DNA from: Brumimicrobium sp.
GTDB lineage: Bacteria; Bacteroidota; Bacteroidia; Flavobacteriales_D; Crocinitomicaceae
Reading direction: 5' to 3'
Length of the DNA: 64,000 bases
Assembly (NCBI GenBank): GCA_023957385.1
Contig: JAMLGZ010000001.1
Span: 62,001-126,000, forward strand
Shown: positions 18,388-28,107 of the stretch, piece by piece
Layout: every line of letters begins with the position of its first letter
How positions within the stretch are numbered: the stretch's first letter is position 1
The notes under the pieces: generated by a model
The model's input: only the letters and a program-made list of their open reading frames with translations
Told to the model about the DNA's origin: nothing
Databases searched by the model: none
Position numbers and translations under genes: made by a program

Positions 18388-20655
18388 TTACTTATTTTGT
18401 GCGTCAACGACAGCGATTTTAACCATATTTACAATTTCACGAACAGATGCTCCTAATTGTAGTACATGTATAGGTTTTTTCAATCCTACCAAGATAGGTC
18501 CTATTACTTCTGCGCCCATCATTTCTTGCAATAATTTATAGGAAATATTTCCAGCGGCCAAATTAGGGAAGATAAGTGTATTCACTTTTTTATTAGCCAA
18601 CTCAGAAAAGGAGAATTTATCCATAAGCATTTCATTGTTTAAAGCAAAATTTGCTTGGATTTCTCCGTCTGCCGTAAGTGTAGGATATTTATCTCGGATA
18701 ATTTCAATAGCTCGTGCCATCTTCTCAGCATCTTTACCTTTCGCAGAACCAAAATTGGAGTATGATAGCAAGGCGATTACTGGCTGAATATTTAATTTCT
18801 GTACCGTTTTTGAAATATTATACGTGATTTCTGCAATTTCTTCAGCAGTTGGATCCAAATTTACGGTAGTATCCGCAAGGAACATAGGTCCTCTTTTCGT
18901 GATTAGGATATACATCCCCGAAACTTTATTTACTCCATCACGCGTTCCAACTACTTGCAAAGCAGGTTGTAAAACATCTTTATATTTTCTAGTAATTCCT
19001 GAAATCATAGCGTCAGCATCTCCCACATTAACCATCATTGCACCAAAATAGTTACGCTCTCGCATAATTTTGCAAGCTTCAAATTCGGTAAAACCTTTGC
19101 GTTGACGAGAAAGGAAGAACTCATGTCCATATTTGTCTTTACGTTTTGCTTCACTCTTATCTTTAGGATCTAAAATCTTAACATCATCTCCAAATTCCAT
19201 TTTGTATTCTTTGATGAGGTTTTTAACTGTCTCCTTTCTACCTAATAAGATAGGAATACAAACACCTTCTTCATAAGCCGTTTCTGCCGCTTTTAAAATT
19301 TTATAGTTATCTGCCTCTGCAAAAACAACGCGTTTTGGATTATTTTCAGCTTTTTCTGTAATCTTACGAACTAGCTTATTATCAATACCCAATCTGTTTT
19401 TTAGTTCATTCTCGTATGCTGTCCAATCTTTAATTGGTTCTCTGGCAACTCCTGAATCCATAGCTGCTTTTGCAACAGCGGGAGAAATTGTATAAATAAG
19501 ACGAGGATCTAGTGGTTTAGGAATCAACGATTCTCTACCAAAGGTTAATCCTTTCTCACCATACGCTTCACTCACCTCATCAGGAACAGATGCTTTTGCT
19601 AAATTGGCAATGGCATACACTGCAGCCAATTTCATTTCTTCATTGATAGTTTTTGCTCTTACATCTAAAGCACCTCTAAAAATATAGGGAAACCCTAACA
19701 CATTATTCACTTGATTAGGATGGTCTGAACGACCTGTTGCCATGATGACATCTTTTCGTACACTCATCGCTTCCTTATATCCAATCTCAGGAGTTGGATT
19801 TGCTAAAGCAAAGACAATTGGGTCTTTTGCCATGGATTTAACCATTTCTTTAGCAACAATTCCTCCTTTAGATAAGCCCAAGAAAACATCTGCTCCTTTC
19901 ATTTCAGTTTTTAAATCTGAATTTCGAGCATGTGTAGCAAAAAATTTCTTTTGCTCACTCAATCCTTTTCGTTTCTTATGGATTAAGCCCTCACTATCAA
20001 ACATATAGATGTTTTCAGGTTTTGCTCCTAGGGTAACATATAATTTAGCGCAACTAATAGCTGAAGCCCCTGCACCTGAAACAACAAATTTGCATTTTTC
20101 AATCTTTTTATTGGTTAATTCTAAAGCGTTTAGAAGTCCAGCCGCCGAAATAATTGCCGTTCCATGCTGGTCATCATGCATAATAGGAATATCTAACTCT
20201 TCTTTTAAACGGCGTTCAATTTCAAATGCTTCCGGTGCCTTTATATCTTCAAGGTTAATTCCTCCAAAAGTAGGAGCTAATGCTTTAACTGTTTGAATGA
20301 AAACCTCAGGGTCACTTGCATCTAATTCTATATCAAAAACATCTAAATCTGCAAATATCTTAAATAAAAGTCCTTTTCCTTCCATGACTGGCTTTGCAGC
20401 AGCAGGACCGATATTTCCAAGTCCTAAAACAGCTGTTCCATTCGTAATAACTCCAACTAAGTTCGATTTAGCAGTGTATTTATATACATCATGTGGATTC
20501 TTCGCTATTTCCAAACAAGGCTCTGCCACTCCTGGAGAATATGCCAAAGAAAGGTCTCGTTGTGAACTATAAGGTTTTGTTGGAATTACCTCTATTTTTC
20601 CTGGCTTTCCATGTGAATGGTAGTCTAGTGCGTCTTGTTTTCGTATTTTAGCCAT
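18388..20655 (-). CDS. maeB: NADP-dependent malic enzyme with phosphotransacetylase-like domain
   Basis: Decarboxylates malate to pyruvate with NAD(P)+ reduction. At 755 residues it is the long MaeB form. The N-terminal malic domain (YSPGVAEPC; DDQHGTAI near residue 160) and the NAD-binding segment (VSGAGASAISCAKL) are followed by a C-terminal domain from about residue 425. That domain resembles phosphotransacetylase (PVIALLSYSNFGSAKG, DGEIQANFALN) and in known enzymes is regulatory rather than catalytic. TAATTTTG on the minus strand (20686-20679) is a good -7 element 23 nt before the ATG, so the promoter probably drives the maeB-ruvA-sprA-GNAT run. Confidence 0.96.
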   Translation of the reverse strand: MAKIRKQDALDYHSHGKPGKIEVIPTKPYSSQRDLSLAYSPGVAEPCLEIAKNPHDVYKYTAKSNLVGVITNGTAVLGLGNIGPAAAKPVMEGKGLLFKIFADLDVFDIELDASDPEVFIQTVKALAPTFGGINLEDIKAPEAFEIERRLKEELDIPIMHDDQHGTAIISAAGLLNALELTNKKIEKCKFVVSGAGASAISCAKLYVTLGAKPENIYMFDSEGLIHKKRKGLSEQKKFFATHARNSDLKTEMKGADVFLGLSKGGIVAKEMVKSMAKDPIVFALANPTPEIGYKEAMSVRKDVIMATGRSDHPNQVNNVLGFPYIFRGALDVRAKTINEEMKLAAVYAIANLAKASVPDEVSEAYGEKGLTFGRESLIPKPLDPRLIYTISPAVAKAAMDSGVAREPIKDWTAYENELKNRLGIDNKLVRKITEKAENNPKRVVFAEADNYKILKAAETAYEEGVCIPILLGRKETVKNLIKEYKMEFGDDVKILDPKDKSEAKRKDKYGHEFFLSRQRKGFTEFEACKIMRERNYFGAMMVNVGDADAMISGITRKYKDVLQPALQVVGTRDGVNKVSGMYILITKRGPMFLADTTVNLDPTAEEIAEITYNISKTVQKLNIQPVIALLSYSNFGSAKGKDAEKMARAIEIIRDKYPTLTADGEIQANFALNNEMLMDKFSFSELANKKVNTLIFPNLAAGNISYKLLQEMMGAEVIGPILVGLKKPIHVLQLGASVREIVNMVKIAVVDAQNK

Positions 20656-20719
20656 TGTTTTTGTATTTTACAAAAGAGCAAAATTAATAAAAAGCGCAAT
20701 ATTTAACTATTTTAGTATA

Positions 20720-21412
20720 ATGAAAGAAAAAATAATTGTTTTTACAGGAGCAGGGATAAGTGCAGAATCTGGTTTGGGTACCTTCAGGGACTCTGGTGGA
20801 CTCTGGGAAAAATATGATATACATGAAATAGCTACTCCTGAAGCATGGCATAAAAATCCTGATTTAGTAAATGAGTTTTATAATATGCGTAGAAAGCAAT
20901 GTTATGAAGCTAATCCAAATAAAGCTCATGTTGCATTATTTGAGTTGGAAAAATATTTTGATGTGCAAATCATTACTCAGAACATTGATGATTTACATGA
21001 AAGAGCAGGCAGTACAAATGTGATCCATCTTCATGGTGAAATTAATAAAGTTAAAAGTTCTGGTCCAAATGCTGAAAAAACATATTATCCACAAGACCAT
21101 TGGGGGGTTAAAATGGGAGATGTTTGTCCGGAGGGCTACCAACTTCGCCCTCATGTAGTTTGGTTTGGAGAGGAGGTGCCTATGATGGAAACTGCCATAA
21201 AGACTATGGAAACTGCAGATATTGTTATTGTAATAGGAACATCTCTCTAGGTTTATCCGGCTGCAGGATTAATCCATTATGCACCACGTAACGCTCAGTT
21301 TTATTTAGTAGATCCAAATGAATTAAATGTACCCAACAACTTTAAAGTATGTAAAGAATCTGCTGTAGAAGGAGTTCCTAGATTAGTTGCCAAATTGATT
21401 TCTGATATATAA
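20720..21412 (+). pseudogene. cobB: Sirtuin deacylase CobB gene broken by an amber codon
   Basis: The frame encodes a 230-residue sirtuin (NAD-dependent protein deacylase) but codon 177 is TAG (21248-21250). The stop falls in the invariant GTSL-Q-VYPAAGL segment where other sirtuins have Gln, so a single CAG-to-TAG change explains it. Intact features are FTGAGISAESGLGTFRD, QNIDDLH, the catalytic His in HLHGE, and VVWFGE. YNMRR resembles the Tyr/Arg pair of SIRT5-like desuccinylases. The four zinc cysteines are mostly absent. After the stop the frame continues uninterrupted for 53 codons with typical sirtuin sequence. A truncated 176-residue product would lack part of the NAD site. A sequencing error is the alternative. 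Confidence 0.85.
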
Positions 21413-21417
21413 AAAAA

Positions 21418-21441
21418 TCGGGACACCATAAGGTATCCCGA
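21418..21441 (-). terminator. Rho-independent terminator for the minus-strand T9SS gene
   Basis: A 10-bp stem, TCGGGATACC with GGTGTCCCGA on the minus strand (one G-T pair), loop TTAT, followed on that strand by seven T. It lies 28 bp beyond the stop of the 21469-22188 gene and directly after the broken cobB frame. Confidence 0.85.
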
Positions 21442-21468
21442 CTTCTACTAATGAAATCTAACAAACTA

Positions 21469-22188
21469 TTATTTAACTATAAGTCGTTGTGTTTGACTTC
21501 GAACACCATCGTTATCGATCAAATAAACGAAATAAAGACCTTTATTTAAAGAAGTTAAAGAAACCTTTGTATTTACACCGGTAAGCATATTTCTTTTTAC
21601 CTCCTTTCCAAGTGCGTCTAGGAATATAAGAGTACCTCCATTTTTAAAATCTTCTCCTTGCACCATTATCTCAGTTTGTGCTGGATTTGGATAAATACTT
21701 AATCCCACTTTTGTATTTTTAGCAATTGAGCTTTCATCTGGTATTACTGTAAACTTTACTGTAATAGAATCAATTATATTATTCAAAGTAGTTTGAGCTA
21801 TATAATATTTTGCAACAGCAAATCCGGATTCTTCTCCATTTGTAAACATAGAAGGTTTATACAATGATGTATCTCCTGTGGCGATTGTTTGAGAAATACC
21901 TGAGTTAAGTCCTGGATTAGTTGCAGGATAGCAAACTTGGTTGTCACAGAAGGTTACACCAAAACTATTACTATTCATAATTACTTTTCTATAAAATATA
22001 AAATCAGTAGTTGTTCCAATATTCTTAACATAAAAAGGTTGATCGATATTCACACCAAAGCCTTCGATAAAAGTAGTGTCTGCTGTATTATATGGTTGAT
22101 AATTGTTATCTAGGATAACTATATCAGTTTGTGCAAAAGATACATTCCCTAAGAATGTTAAGAGAAAGATAAAGTATAATTGTTTCAT
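21469..22188 (-). CDS. T9SS type A sorted secreted protein, function unknown
   Basis: A 239-residue exported protein with a signal peptide ending VSFAQ (residue 20) and a C-terminal T9SS type A sorting domain. The domain starts at LSIYPNPAQTEI (about 162) and ends GLYFVYLIDNDG..QRLIVK. The middle 140 residues form a beta-rich domain that resembles no family I recognise. It contains a CDNQVCYP pair of cysteines, which may form a disulfide. It should be delivered by the SprA translocon to the cell surface or medium. Confidence 0.82.
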   Translation of the reverse strand: MKQLYFIFLLTFLGNVSFAQTDIVILDNNYQPYNTADTTFIEGFGVNIDQPFYVKNIGTTTDFIFYRKVIMNSNSFGVTFCDNQVCYPATNPGLNSGISQTIATGDTSLYKPSMFTNGEESGFAVAKYYIAQTTLNNIIDSITVKFTVIPDESSIAKNTKVGLSIYPNPAQTEIMVQGEDFKNGGTLIFLDALGKEVKRNMLTGVNTKVSLTSLNKGLYFVYLIDNDGVRSQTQRLIVK

Positions 22189-22388
22189 ATTACATGTTTT
22201 AATTGGTTCAAAAATATAGCAATTCTTTAAAAGAATCTAAAAAACAAAACAAAAAGTTTGCCACTAAAAAAGATAGGAATCCAAGAATGAATAATATTAA
22301 GACCTGTTAAATAATCTCTTTTAGATAAGTACGATAAAAAAAATGTATAATCTTGTATGTAATTATGAACCAATTAAAATTTAAAATC

Positions 22389-24005
22389 ATGAAAAAACTT
22401 GTACTTGGAATGGCAACTCTACTTTTAACTGGGGTTGGCTATTCACAAACTTATTTTAGCGAGGACTTTGAATCTGGTTTAGGTAACTGGACAAATGTCG
22501 ATAGTGATGGTGACGGAAATAAATGGAATACTTATGATGTCTCAAGTGTATACCCAGCTCAAGCAAATGTTGCTACTTCTGCATCTTGGAATGGCGATCC
22601 ATTAACACCAGATAACTGGATGGTATCCAGTGCTATTGACTTATCTAGCGCTACAGGAGCTATTAAGCTTAGATGGAAGGCTTGGGGACAAGATCCGAAT
22701 TATGCAAATGAGAGTTATTCAGTATATGTAGGGACAGCAAATGATATAGCTACATTCATATCAAATGGAGCAAATTTTAATGACAATGGAACAGCCATGA
22801 CTGGAACTCCAAAAACAGAAACTATAGATATTTCTGGTTTTGCAGGTCAAACTATTTATGTCGCCTTCCGTCATCATGATGTAACAGATAAGTTTAGATT
22901 AAATATTGATGATGTAAAAGTATTTTCTCCAGTAGCTAATGATCTTAGTTTAGCAGATATTACTGTAGATAGTCAAATGTTAGGAAATCGTACGTTTACT
23001 TTTAAAGTAACTAATGAAGGAGTAAATACTGCTTCCAACTTTGATGTAGAGTATACAATTGCTGGAAATACACAAACTAAAAATGTAACAGGGGCTAACG
23101 TAGCATCTGGAGCTAGTTATACTTTTACTGCATCATATAATGCTACTGCACAAGGAAGCGTTTCTGTTAGCGCAAATATCACTACATCAGACGAGGATAT
23201 GTCTAACAATTCTAAAACCAAAAGTTTTAACTTCTTCCCTACTGTAATACAATATCAAGCTACAGATATCCATGGAAATAGTTTTGATTTATACAATAGA
23301 TTATCGCAAGGACAAGCAATTGTTTTAGATTTTATGGCATCATGGTGTGGTCCTTGTCAATCTTCTACCCCAGCTTTGTCTCAATTCATTGAAAATAATG
23401 GTTCTGGAAATGGTAAAGTTGAAGCCTTGGCTATTTCTGTTGAACCAACTGATAATAATTCAATTTTGGCAGGTTTAAATTGGAATGGAGGATATTATGC
23501 TTATCCTAAATTTGCTTATACTGCTAGTAATGATGCTAATTTCTTTCATTATGCGGACAATCATGGATTTAACACTGGTTATGGTATTCCATTCTTTGTA
23601 ATGATTTGTCCAAATGTTAACGATCCTGCAAACAGTACTATTATTAAGCATGATACAGGATGGGGAAACGGTATGTTTAATGCTTACCAAACAGCATTGA
23701 ATAGCTGTCCATCTGCAACTTATGCAGGTATTAGCATGGATGAGAAAACAACAATTGAATTTGCTGCATATCCAAACCCAGCAAGTACTGAGCTAAACAT
23801 TGAATTTACATTAGATACTAAGAACGATGTGCAAATATCAATGTTAAATACAATGGGTCAAGTAGTTTCTTCTCAAGTAATGAATTCCATCGTTGGAGAT
23901 CAAATGATCACCCTAAATGTTGCAGACCTAGAATCAGGAATGTACATTGTAAAAATTAAAACAAACAATGGGGAATCTGTAAAAAGAGTTTCAGTTATTA
24001 AGTAA
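22389..24005 (+). CDS. T9SS-sorted extracellular protein with thioredoxin domain
   Basis: Start chosen at MKKLVLGM because it begins a clear signal peptide (ending GYSQ, residue 20); an in-frame ATG at 22353 adds 12 non-signal residues. The 538-residue protein then shows, in order, a choice-of-anchor/cleaved-adhesin-like domain (FSEDFESGLGNWTN..., about 20-175), a CARDB-like beta domain (about 180-280), a thioredoxin-like domain with active site WCGPC (Cys320 and Cys323) and GIPFFV cis-Pro, and a type A T9SS C-terminal domain (YPNPASTELNIEF to SVIK). A CGPC active site on a protein destined for the outer surface suggests extracellular thiol chemistry. The reductant is unknown. Confidence 0.88.
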   Translation: MKKLVLGMATLLLTGVGYSQTYFSEDFESGLGNWTNVDSDGDGNKWNTYDVSSVYPAQANVATSASWNGDPLTPDNWMVSSAIDLSSATGAIKLRWKAWGQDPNYANESYSVYVGTANDIATFISNGANFNDNGTAMTGTPKTETIDISGFAGQTIYVAFRHHDVTDKFRLNIDDVKVFSPVANDLSLADITVDSQMLGNRTFTFKVTNEGVNTASNFDVEYTIAGNTQTKNVTGANVASGASYTFTASYNATAQGSVSVSANITTSDEDMSNNSKTKSFNFFPTVIQYQATDIHGNSFDLYNRLSQGQAIVLDFMASWCGPCQSSTPALSQFIENNGSGNGKVEALAISVEPTDNNSILAGLNWNGGYYAYPKFAYTASNDANFFHYADNHGFNTGYGIPFFVMICPNVNDPANSTIIKHDTGWGNGMFNAYQTALNSCPSATYAGISMDEKTTIEFAAYPNPASTELNIEFTLDTKNDVQISMLNTMGQVVSSQVMNSIVGDQMITLNVADLESGMYIVKIKTNNGESVKRVSVIK

Positions 24006-24024
24006 TAAGTAAGTGTAATGTGGA

Positions 24025-24056
24025 AAGAACCCGATCCAAATGGATCGGGTTCTTTT
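24025..24056. terminator. Strong hairpin terminator between convergent genes
   Basis: A 13-bp perfect stem (AAGAACCCGATCC at 24025-24037, GGATCGGGTTCTT at 24042-24054) with AAAT loop, followed by T-rich TTATTT. It separates the thioredoxin/T9SS gene and the minus-strand OmpA-family gene. It may work in both directions, more strongly on the plus strand. Confidence 0.9.
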
Positions 24057-24058
24057 AT

Positions 24059-25354
24059 TTATAATACTTTTATCTCTACCCGACGGTTAGCTTGTTCTTG
24101 CCATTCATTTTTAGGTTCCGGATAAATCATTCCTTCATTACCATATCCTTCAGCCTTTAATCTTTTCTTGTCTATACCACTATTTATAAGATATTTTTCG
24201 ACTCTTTTAGCACGCGCAGCAGCCATTTTTTTTCCTGCAGTAGAACCCTTACCTACCTCATTTACAAAACCAGCTATTTCTACTTTAACCTTAGAATTAA
24301 GGAGGAGGAAATCACGCAAACGTAAAAGAACATCTTCTGATCCTCCAGTAAATTCACTAGAGCCAGTTTTAAAGTAAATTCCTTGTAATTCTATACGTGT
24401 TCCTGCCACAGCTGGTTCCATCCAAATGGTCAACTCTTTTGATTCTTTTTCAGCTAATTTCACTGTTTTATCTGTAAAAAAGTACCCAACGGCATCTAAT
24501 TCTAATTTTAAATCTTCCTTATTTTGAATATCAAAAATCAAATCAGAGCACTCATATAAACCATTATAAGTTTTCGAGTTTTTTATATTTATTTTGGCTA
24601 TAACTGGTAAGCCTGTTCGCTTATCTCTAGTTTTGATAGTAATTGAGGGGAAATCTTGATATTTTTTGCGTAAATCTACTTCCTTCTTCATCGCATCTAT
24701 GTCAATATTTGTATCATCCAAATCAAAATTAATCTTCATGTTAACTGTTGTTCTCTTAGTTACAGATGAATTTAACAAAATAATAATTTCCTTGCCAGCC
24801 TCCATTTCTAAACTGTAAAGGAACTGGTCGTTTGGCTTTAAATTAAGTCCAAACGAATCCGTAGCAGAAACTTTAAGAACACGTTCAATGGTAGCCGTGC
24901 CGACGTTTACATCTTCACAAATATCTAATTTAGCATAACTATTATCAGATTTAAAAGGAATTTCTTTAGAAAAAACGATGACATCCATTTTTCCTTCATC
25001 ACCTATTCCAGTAAATGAAAATATACCATCATACGGAGCAATAAAATTAATCCAATAGGTATTATTCAGTTTTAAATCTTTCAGGCTAGAATATACTGAT
25101 AAATTGGTTTCATAACCTCTTTTTCCAGTAAATTGAATTACATAATCACCAGGGTTATCTATATATATATTACCACTACATTCAGCAACATTTCTAATCT
25201 TTGCATCAGATTGGCTATAGGATATATACGAAAACGAGAATAGTAGTAATATAATTATTTTAAGTATGTTGGAAAGCACGATATTTAGTGTAATTAGTTT
25301 TCCAAAAATAATTATAAAATTTAATTTAAGCACATTTTGTAAATTAACATTCAC
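24059..25354 (-). CDS. OmpA-family cell-envelope protein
   Basis: A 431-residue exported protein. The C-terminal OmpA peptidoglycan-binding domain begins at ELQGIYFKTGSSEF (about 325). It contains EIAGFVNEVG, AARAKRVEKYLINSGIDKKRLKAEGYG and the final ANRRVEIKV. The N-terminal 280 residues are beta-rich, with a carboxypeptidase-regulatory-like segment (TRDKRTGLPVIAKINIKN). The signal peptide is probably VLSNILKIIILLLFSFSYISYSQ, so the true start may lie about 25 codons inside the open frame. It probably tethers the outer membrane to peptidoglycan. Confidence 0.85.
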   Translation of the reverse strand: MNVNLQNVLKLNFIIIFGKLITLNIVLSNILKIIILLLFSFSYISYSQSDAKIRNVAECSGNIYIDNPGDYVIQFTGKRGYETNLSVYSSLKDLKLNNTYWINFIAPYDGIFSFTGIGDEGKMDVIVFSKEIPFKSDNSYAKLDICEDVNVGTATIERVLKVSATDSFGLNLKPNDQFLYSLEMEAGKEIIILLNSSVTKRTTVNMKINFDLDDTNIDIDAMKKEVDLRKKYQDFPSITIKTRDKRTGLPVIAKINIKNSKTYNGLYECSDLIFDIQNKEDLKLELDAVGYFFTDKTVKLAEKESKELTIWMEPAVAGTRIELQGIYFKTGSSEFTGGSEDVLLRLRDFLLLNSKVKVEIAGFVNEVGKGSTAGKKMAAARAKRVEKYLINSGIDKKRLKAEGYGNEGMIYPEPKNEWQEQANRRVEIKVL

Positions 25355-25467
25355 TTTAACAGGTATCTCAATAAGTATGCAAACTTTTAAAATACTTTAT
25401 GAATAAACATTTTAAATAGGCTTTTTTCAATTTAACTCATTATTTTTGTACTCTGAATATGAGAATT

Positions 25468-26994
25468 ATGGATAAAATACAGATTAAGAAAGCAATAATT
25501 TCAGTTTTTAACAAAGAAGGGCTAGCTCCAATTATTAAAGAATTAGATAAACAAGGAGTCGTTTTATATAGCACAGGAGGAACTCAAAAATTCATTGAAG
25601 AATTAGGAATAAAGGTAGAACGAGTAGAAGATTTAACTTCATATCCATCCATTCTAGGAGGGAGAGTAAAAACATTGCATCCTAAAGTTTTTGGTGGTAT
25701 CTTAAATAGAAGAAATTTAGCGGAAGACCAAGCACAAATTAAAGAATACGATATTCCTTCTTTTGATTTAGTGGTGGTAGATTTATATCCATTTGAAGAA
25801 ACAGTTGCTGCTGGGGGAACTGAAGAAGAGATTATTGAAAAAATTGATATCGGTGGGATCTCATTAATCCGTGCTGCAGCTAAGAATTTTAATGACGTAG
25901 TAATCATTTCATCTCGAAATCAATACGATAATTTTTTAACAACACTTACAGAACAAAAAGGAGAATTTACCTTAACTCAACGAAAGGAATATGCGGGAGA
26001 AGCATTCAATATAAGTTCTCATTATGATACGCACATTTTCAACTATTTCTGTCCACAACAAGATACTTCATTTAAACAAAGTATTTTAAGTTCGCAGGTC
26101 TTAAGGTACGGAGAAAATCCTCACCAAAAAGGAATCTTCTTTGGGAATTTGGAGGAAATGTTTGATAAAACTCACGGAAAAGAATTGTCATATAACAACT
26201 TGTTAGATGTTGACGCTGCCGTAAATTTAATGCATGATTTCCGTAATGATAAGCCAACATTTGCTATTTTAAAACACAATAATGCATGCGGTGTTGCAAC
26301 TAGAGAAACAATTAAGCAAGCCTATATAGATGCATTAGCAGGTGACCCTGTTTCTGCTTTTGGTGGAATTTTAATTGCCAATACAAAAATTGATGTTCCC
26401 ACTGCTGAATTAATTAATGATTTATTTTGTGAAGTGGTAATTGCTCCTTCTTATGAACCAAAAGCTCATGAAATTTTGGAAGCTAAAAAGAATCGCATTA
26501 TTCTTATTCAAAAAATAGATACTCCTCAAGATAAACAATTCCGCACAATTTTGAATGGGGTGTTGATGCAAGATAGAGATAATAAATCTGAAAATACTAC
26601 AGATTTTACATCTGTTACTAATGAAAAACCAACTTCTCAACAAGAACAAGATTTAGTTTTTGCAAATAAGATTGTGAAACATACGAAGTCTAATACAATT
26701 GTATTAGCAAAAAATGGTCAATTATTAGCAAGTGGAACTGGACAAACTTCTCGAGTTGATGCATTACAACAGGCTATCCACAAAGCAAAATCATTTCATT
26801 TTGATTTGAACGGTGCTGTAATGGCTTCAGATGCATTTTTCCCATTTCCTGATTGTGTTGAGATAGCCAATAAGGAAGGTGTTAACACAGTGGTACAGCC
26901 TGGAGGTTCTATTAAAGATCAGTTATCTATCGATTATTGCAATGCGCATAAGATGGCAATGGTATTCACAGGAAACAGACATTTTAAACATTAA
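25468..26994 (+). CDS. purH: Bifunctional AICAR transformylase / IMP cyclohydrolase
   Basis: Catalyses the last two steps of IMP synthesis. The N-terminal IMP cyclohydrolase domain carries STGGTQKFIEE, GGRVKTLHPK and DIGGISLIRAAAKN. The AICAR transformylase domain carries the catalytic KHNNACG (near residue 270), DPVSAFGG and the C-terminal AFFPFPDCVE and QPGGSI motifs. Length (508 residues) is normal. TATTTTTG at 25441-25448 is a good -7 element; with it the ATG at 25459 would be almost at the transcript start, so I favour the ATG at 25468 (MDKIQIKKA). Confidence 0.96.
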   Translation: MDKIQIKKAIISVFNKEGLAPIIKELDKQGVVLYSTGGTQKFIEELGIKVERVEDLTSYPSILGGRVKTLHPKVFGGILNRRNLAEDQAQIKEYDIPSFDLVVVDLYPFEETVAAGGTEEEIIEKIDIGGISLIRAAAKNFNDVVIISSRNQYDNFLTTLTEQKGEFTLTQRKEYAGEAFNISSHYDTHIFNYFCPQQDTSFKQSILSSQVLRYGENPHQKGIFFGNLEEMFDKTHGKELSYNNLLDVDAAVNLMHDFRNDKPTFAILKHNNACGVATRETIKQAYIDALAGDPVSAFGGILIANTKIDVPTAELINDLFCEVVIAPSYEPKAHEILEAKKNRIILIQKIDTPQDKQFRTILNGVLMQDRDNKSENTTDFTSVTNEKPTSQQEQDLVFANKIVKHTKSNTIVLAKNGQLLASGTGQTSRVDALQQAIHKAKSFHFDLNGAVMASDAFFPFPDCVEIANKEGVNTVVQPGGSIKDQLSIDYCNAHKMAMVFTGNRHFKH

Positions 26995-27069
26995 TAGCAT
27001 AGATTCTTCTTTTTAATCAAATTTTATTTATTTTTGAGAAGTTAGAATAACTATAAATTACAAAACGGA

Positions 27070-28095
27070 ATGGGATTATTCAATTTTTTAACACAAGAAA
27101 TTGCGATTGATTTAGGGACAGCCAATACACTTATCTTGATGGATGATAAAGTAGTAGTAGATGAGCCTTCTATTGTTGCAAGAGATATTCAATCAGGAAA
27201 AATAGTGGCAATTGGAAAACGTGCAGAACAAATGCATGGTAAAACTCATAAATTGATTGAAACCATTCGTCCATTACAAGATGGTGTTATTGCGGATTTT
27301 CAAAGTGCAGAGCAAATGATTAGAGGGATGATCAAAATGATTAAAACTCGAAAAAGTTTATTTAACACCTCTCTTAGAATGGTTATTTGTATTCCATCTG
27401 GTATTACAGAAGTTGAGAAAAGAGCCGTAAGGGATTCTGCAGAGCATGCAGGGGCAAAAGAAGTGTATTTAATCCACGAACCTATGGCTGCGGCTATTGG
27501 AATTGGGATTGACGTAGAGGAACCTATGGGTAATATGATTATCGATATAGGAGGGGGGACATCAGAAATTGCTGTTATTGCGCTAGGTGGTATCGTAAGT
27601 GATAAATCTATTCGAGTAGCAGGAAATATATTTACAAAAGATATTGAAGAATACATGCGTCGCCAACACAATATATTAGTGGGAGAAAGAACGGCAGAAC
27701 AAATTAAAATTGAAGTAGGTGCTGCATTACCTGAATTAGATAGTCCACCAGAAGATTATGCGGTACGTGGACGAGACTTAATGACGGGTATCCCTAAAGA
27801 AATTATAGTGAGTTACACAGAAATAGCTCATGCTCTAGATAAATCTATTTCTAAAATTGAAGAAGCTATTTTAAGCGCCCTCGAAATGACCCCTCCTGAA
27901 TTATCGGCAGATATATACAGAACAGGTATTTATTTGGCTGGTGGAGGCTCTATGCTTCGTGGGTTGGACAAAAGAATGTCGATGAAAACTAAATTACCTG
28001 TTCATATAGCTGAGGATCCATTGAGAGCCGTAGCAAGAGGAACTAGCATTGCATTGAAAAATATCAATCGTTATCAGTTCTTGATACGTGATTAA
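27070..28095 (+). CDS. mreB: Rod-shape-determining actin homologue MreB
   Basis: A 341-residue actin-like ATPase that organises lateral wall synthesis on the inner face of the membrane. Visible are the phosphate-1 motif IDLGTANTLI, VIDIGGG-type phosphate-2 (MIIDIGGGTSEIA), the adenosine motif YLAGGGSMLRGLDKRM, and VCIPSGITEVEKRAV. It heads the complete rod-shape cluster. TATTTTTG at 27029-27036 could be the -7 element, which would give a leader of about 30 nt. Confidence 0.97.
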   Translation: MGLFNFLTQEIAIDLGTANTLILMDDKVVVDEPSIVARDIQSGKIVAIGKRAEQMHGKTHKLIETIRPLQDGVIADFQSAEQMIRGMIKMIKTRKSLFNTSLRMVICIPSGITEVEKRAVRDSAEHAGAKEVYLIHEPMAAAIGIGIDVEEPMGNMIIDIGGGTSEIAVIALGGIVSDKSIRVAGNIFTKDIEEYMRRQHNILVGERTAEQIKIEVGAALPELDSPPEDYAVRGRDLMTGIPKEIIVSYTEIAHALDKSISKIEEAILSALEMTPPELSADIYRTGIYLAGGGSMLRGLDKRMSMKTKLPVHIAEDPLRAVARGTSIALKNINRYQFLIRD

Positions 28096-28107
28096 CCCAA
28101 ATGAATC

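Noticed and set aside
19742..20572. Three successive antisense open frames over maeB
   Set aside because: Shadows of a strongly conserved gene on the opposite strand; none shows a family motif.
21248..21250. In-frame TAG read as pyrrolysine or recoded codon
   Set aside because: No pyl genes or recoding structure seen; the position is Gln in sirtuins, so a point mutation is simpler.
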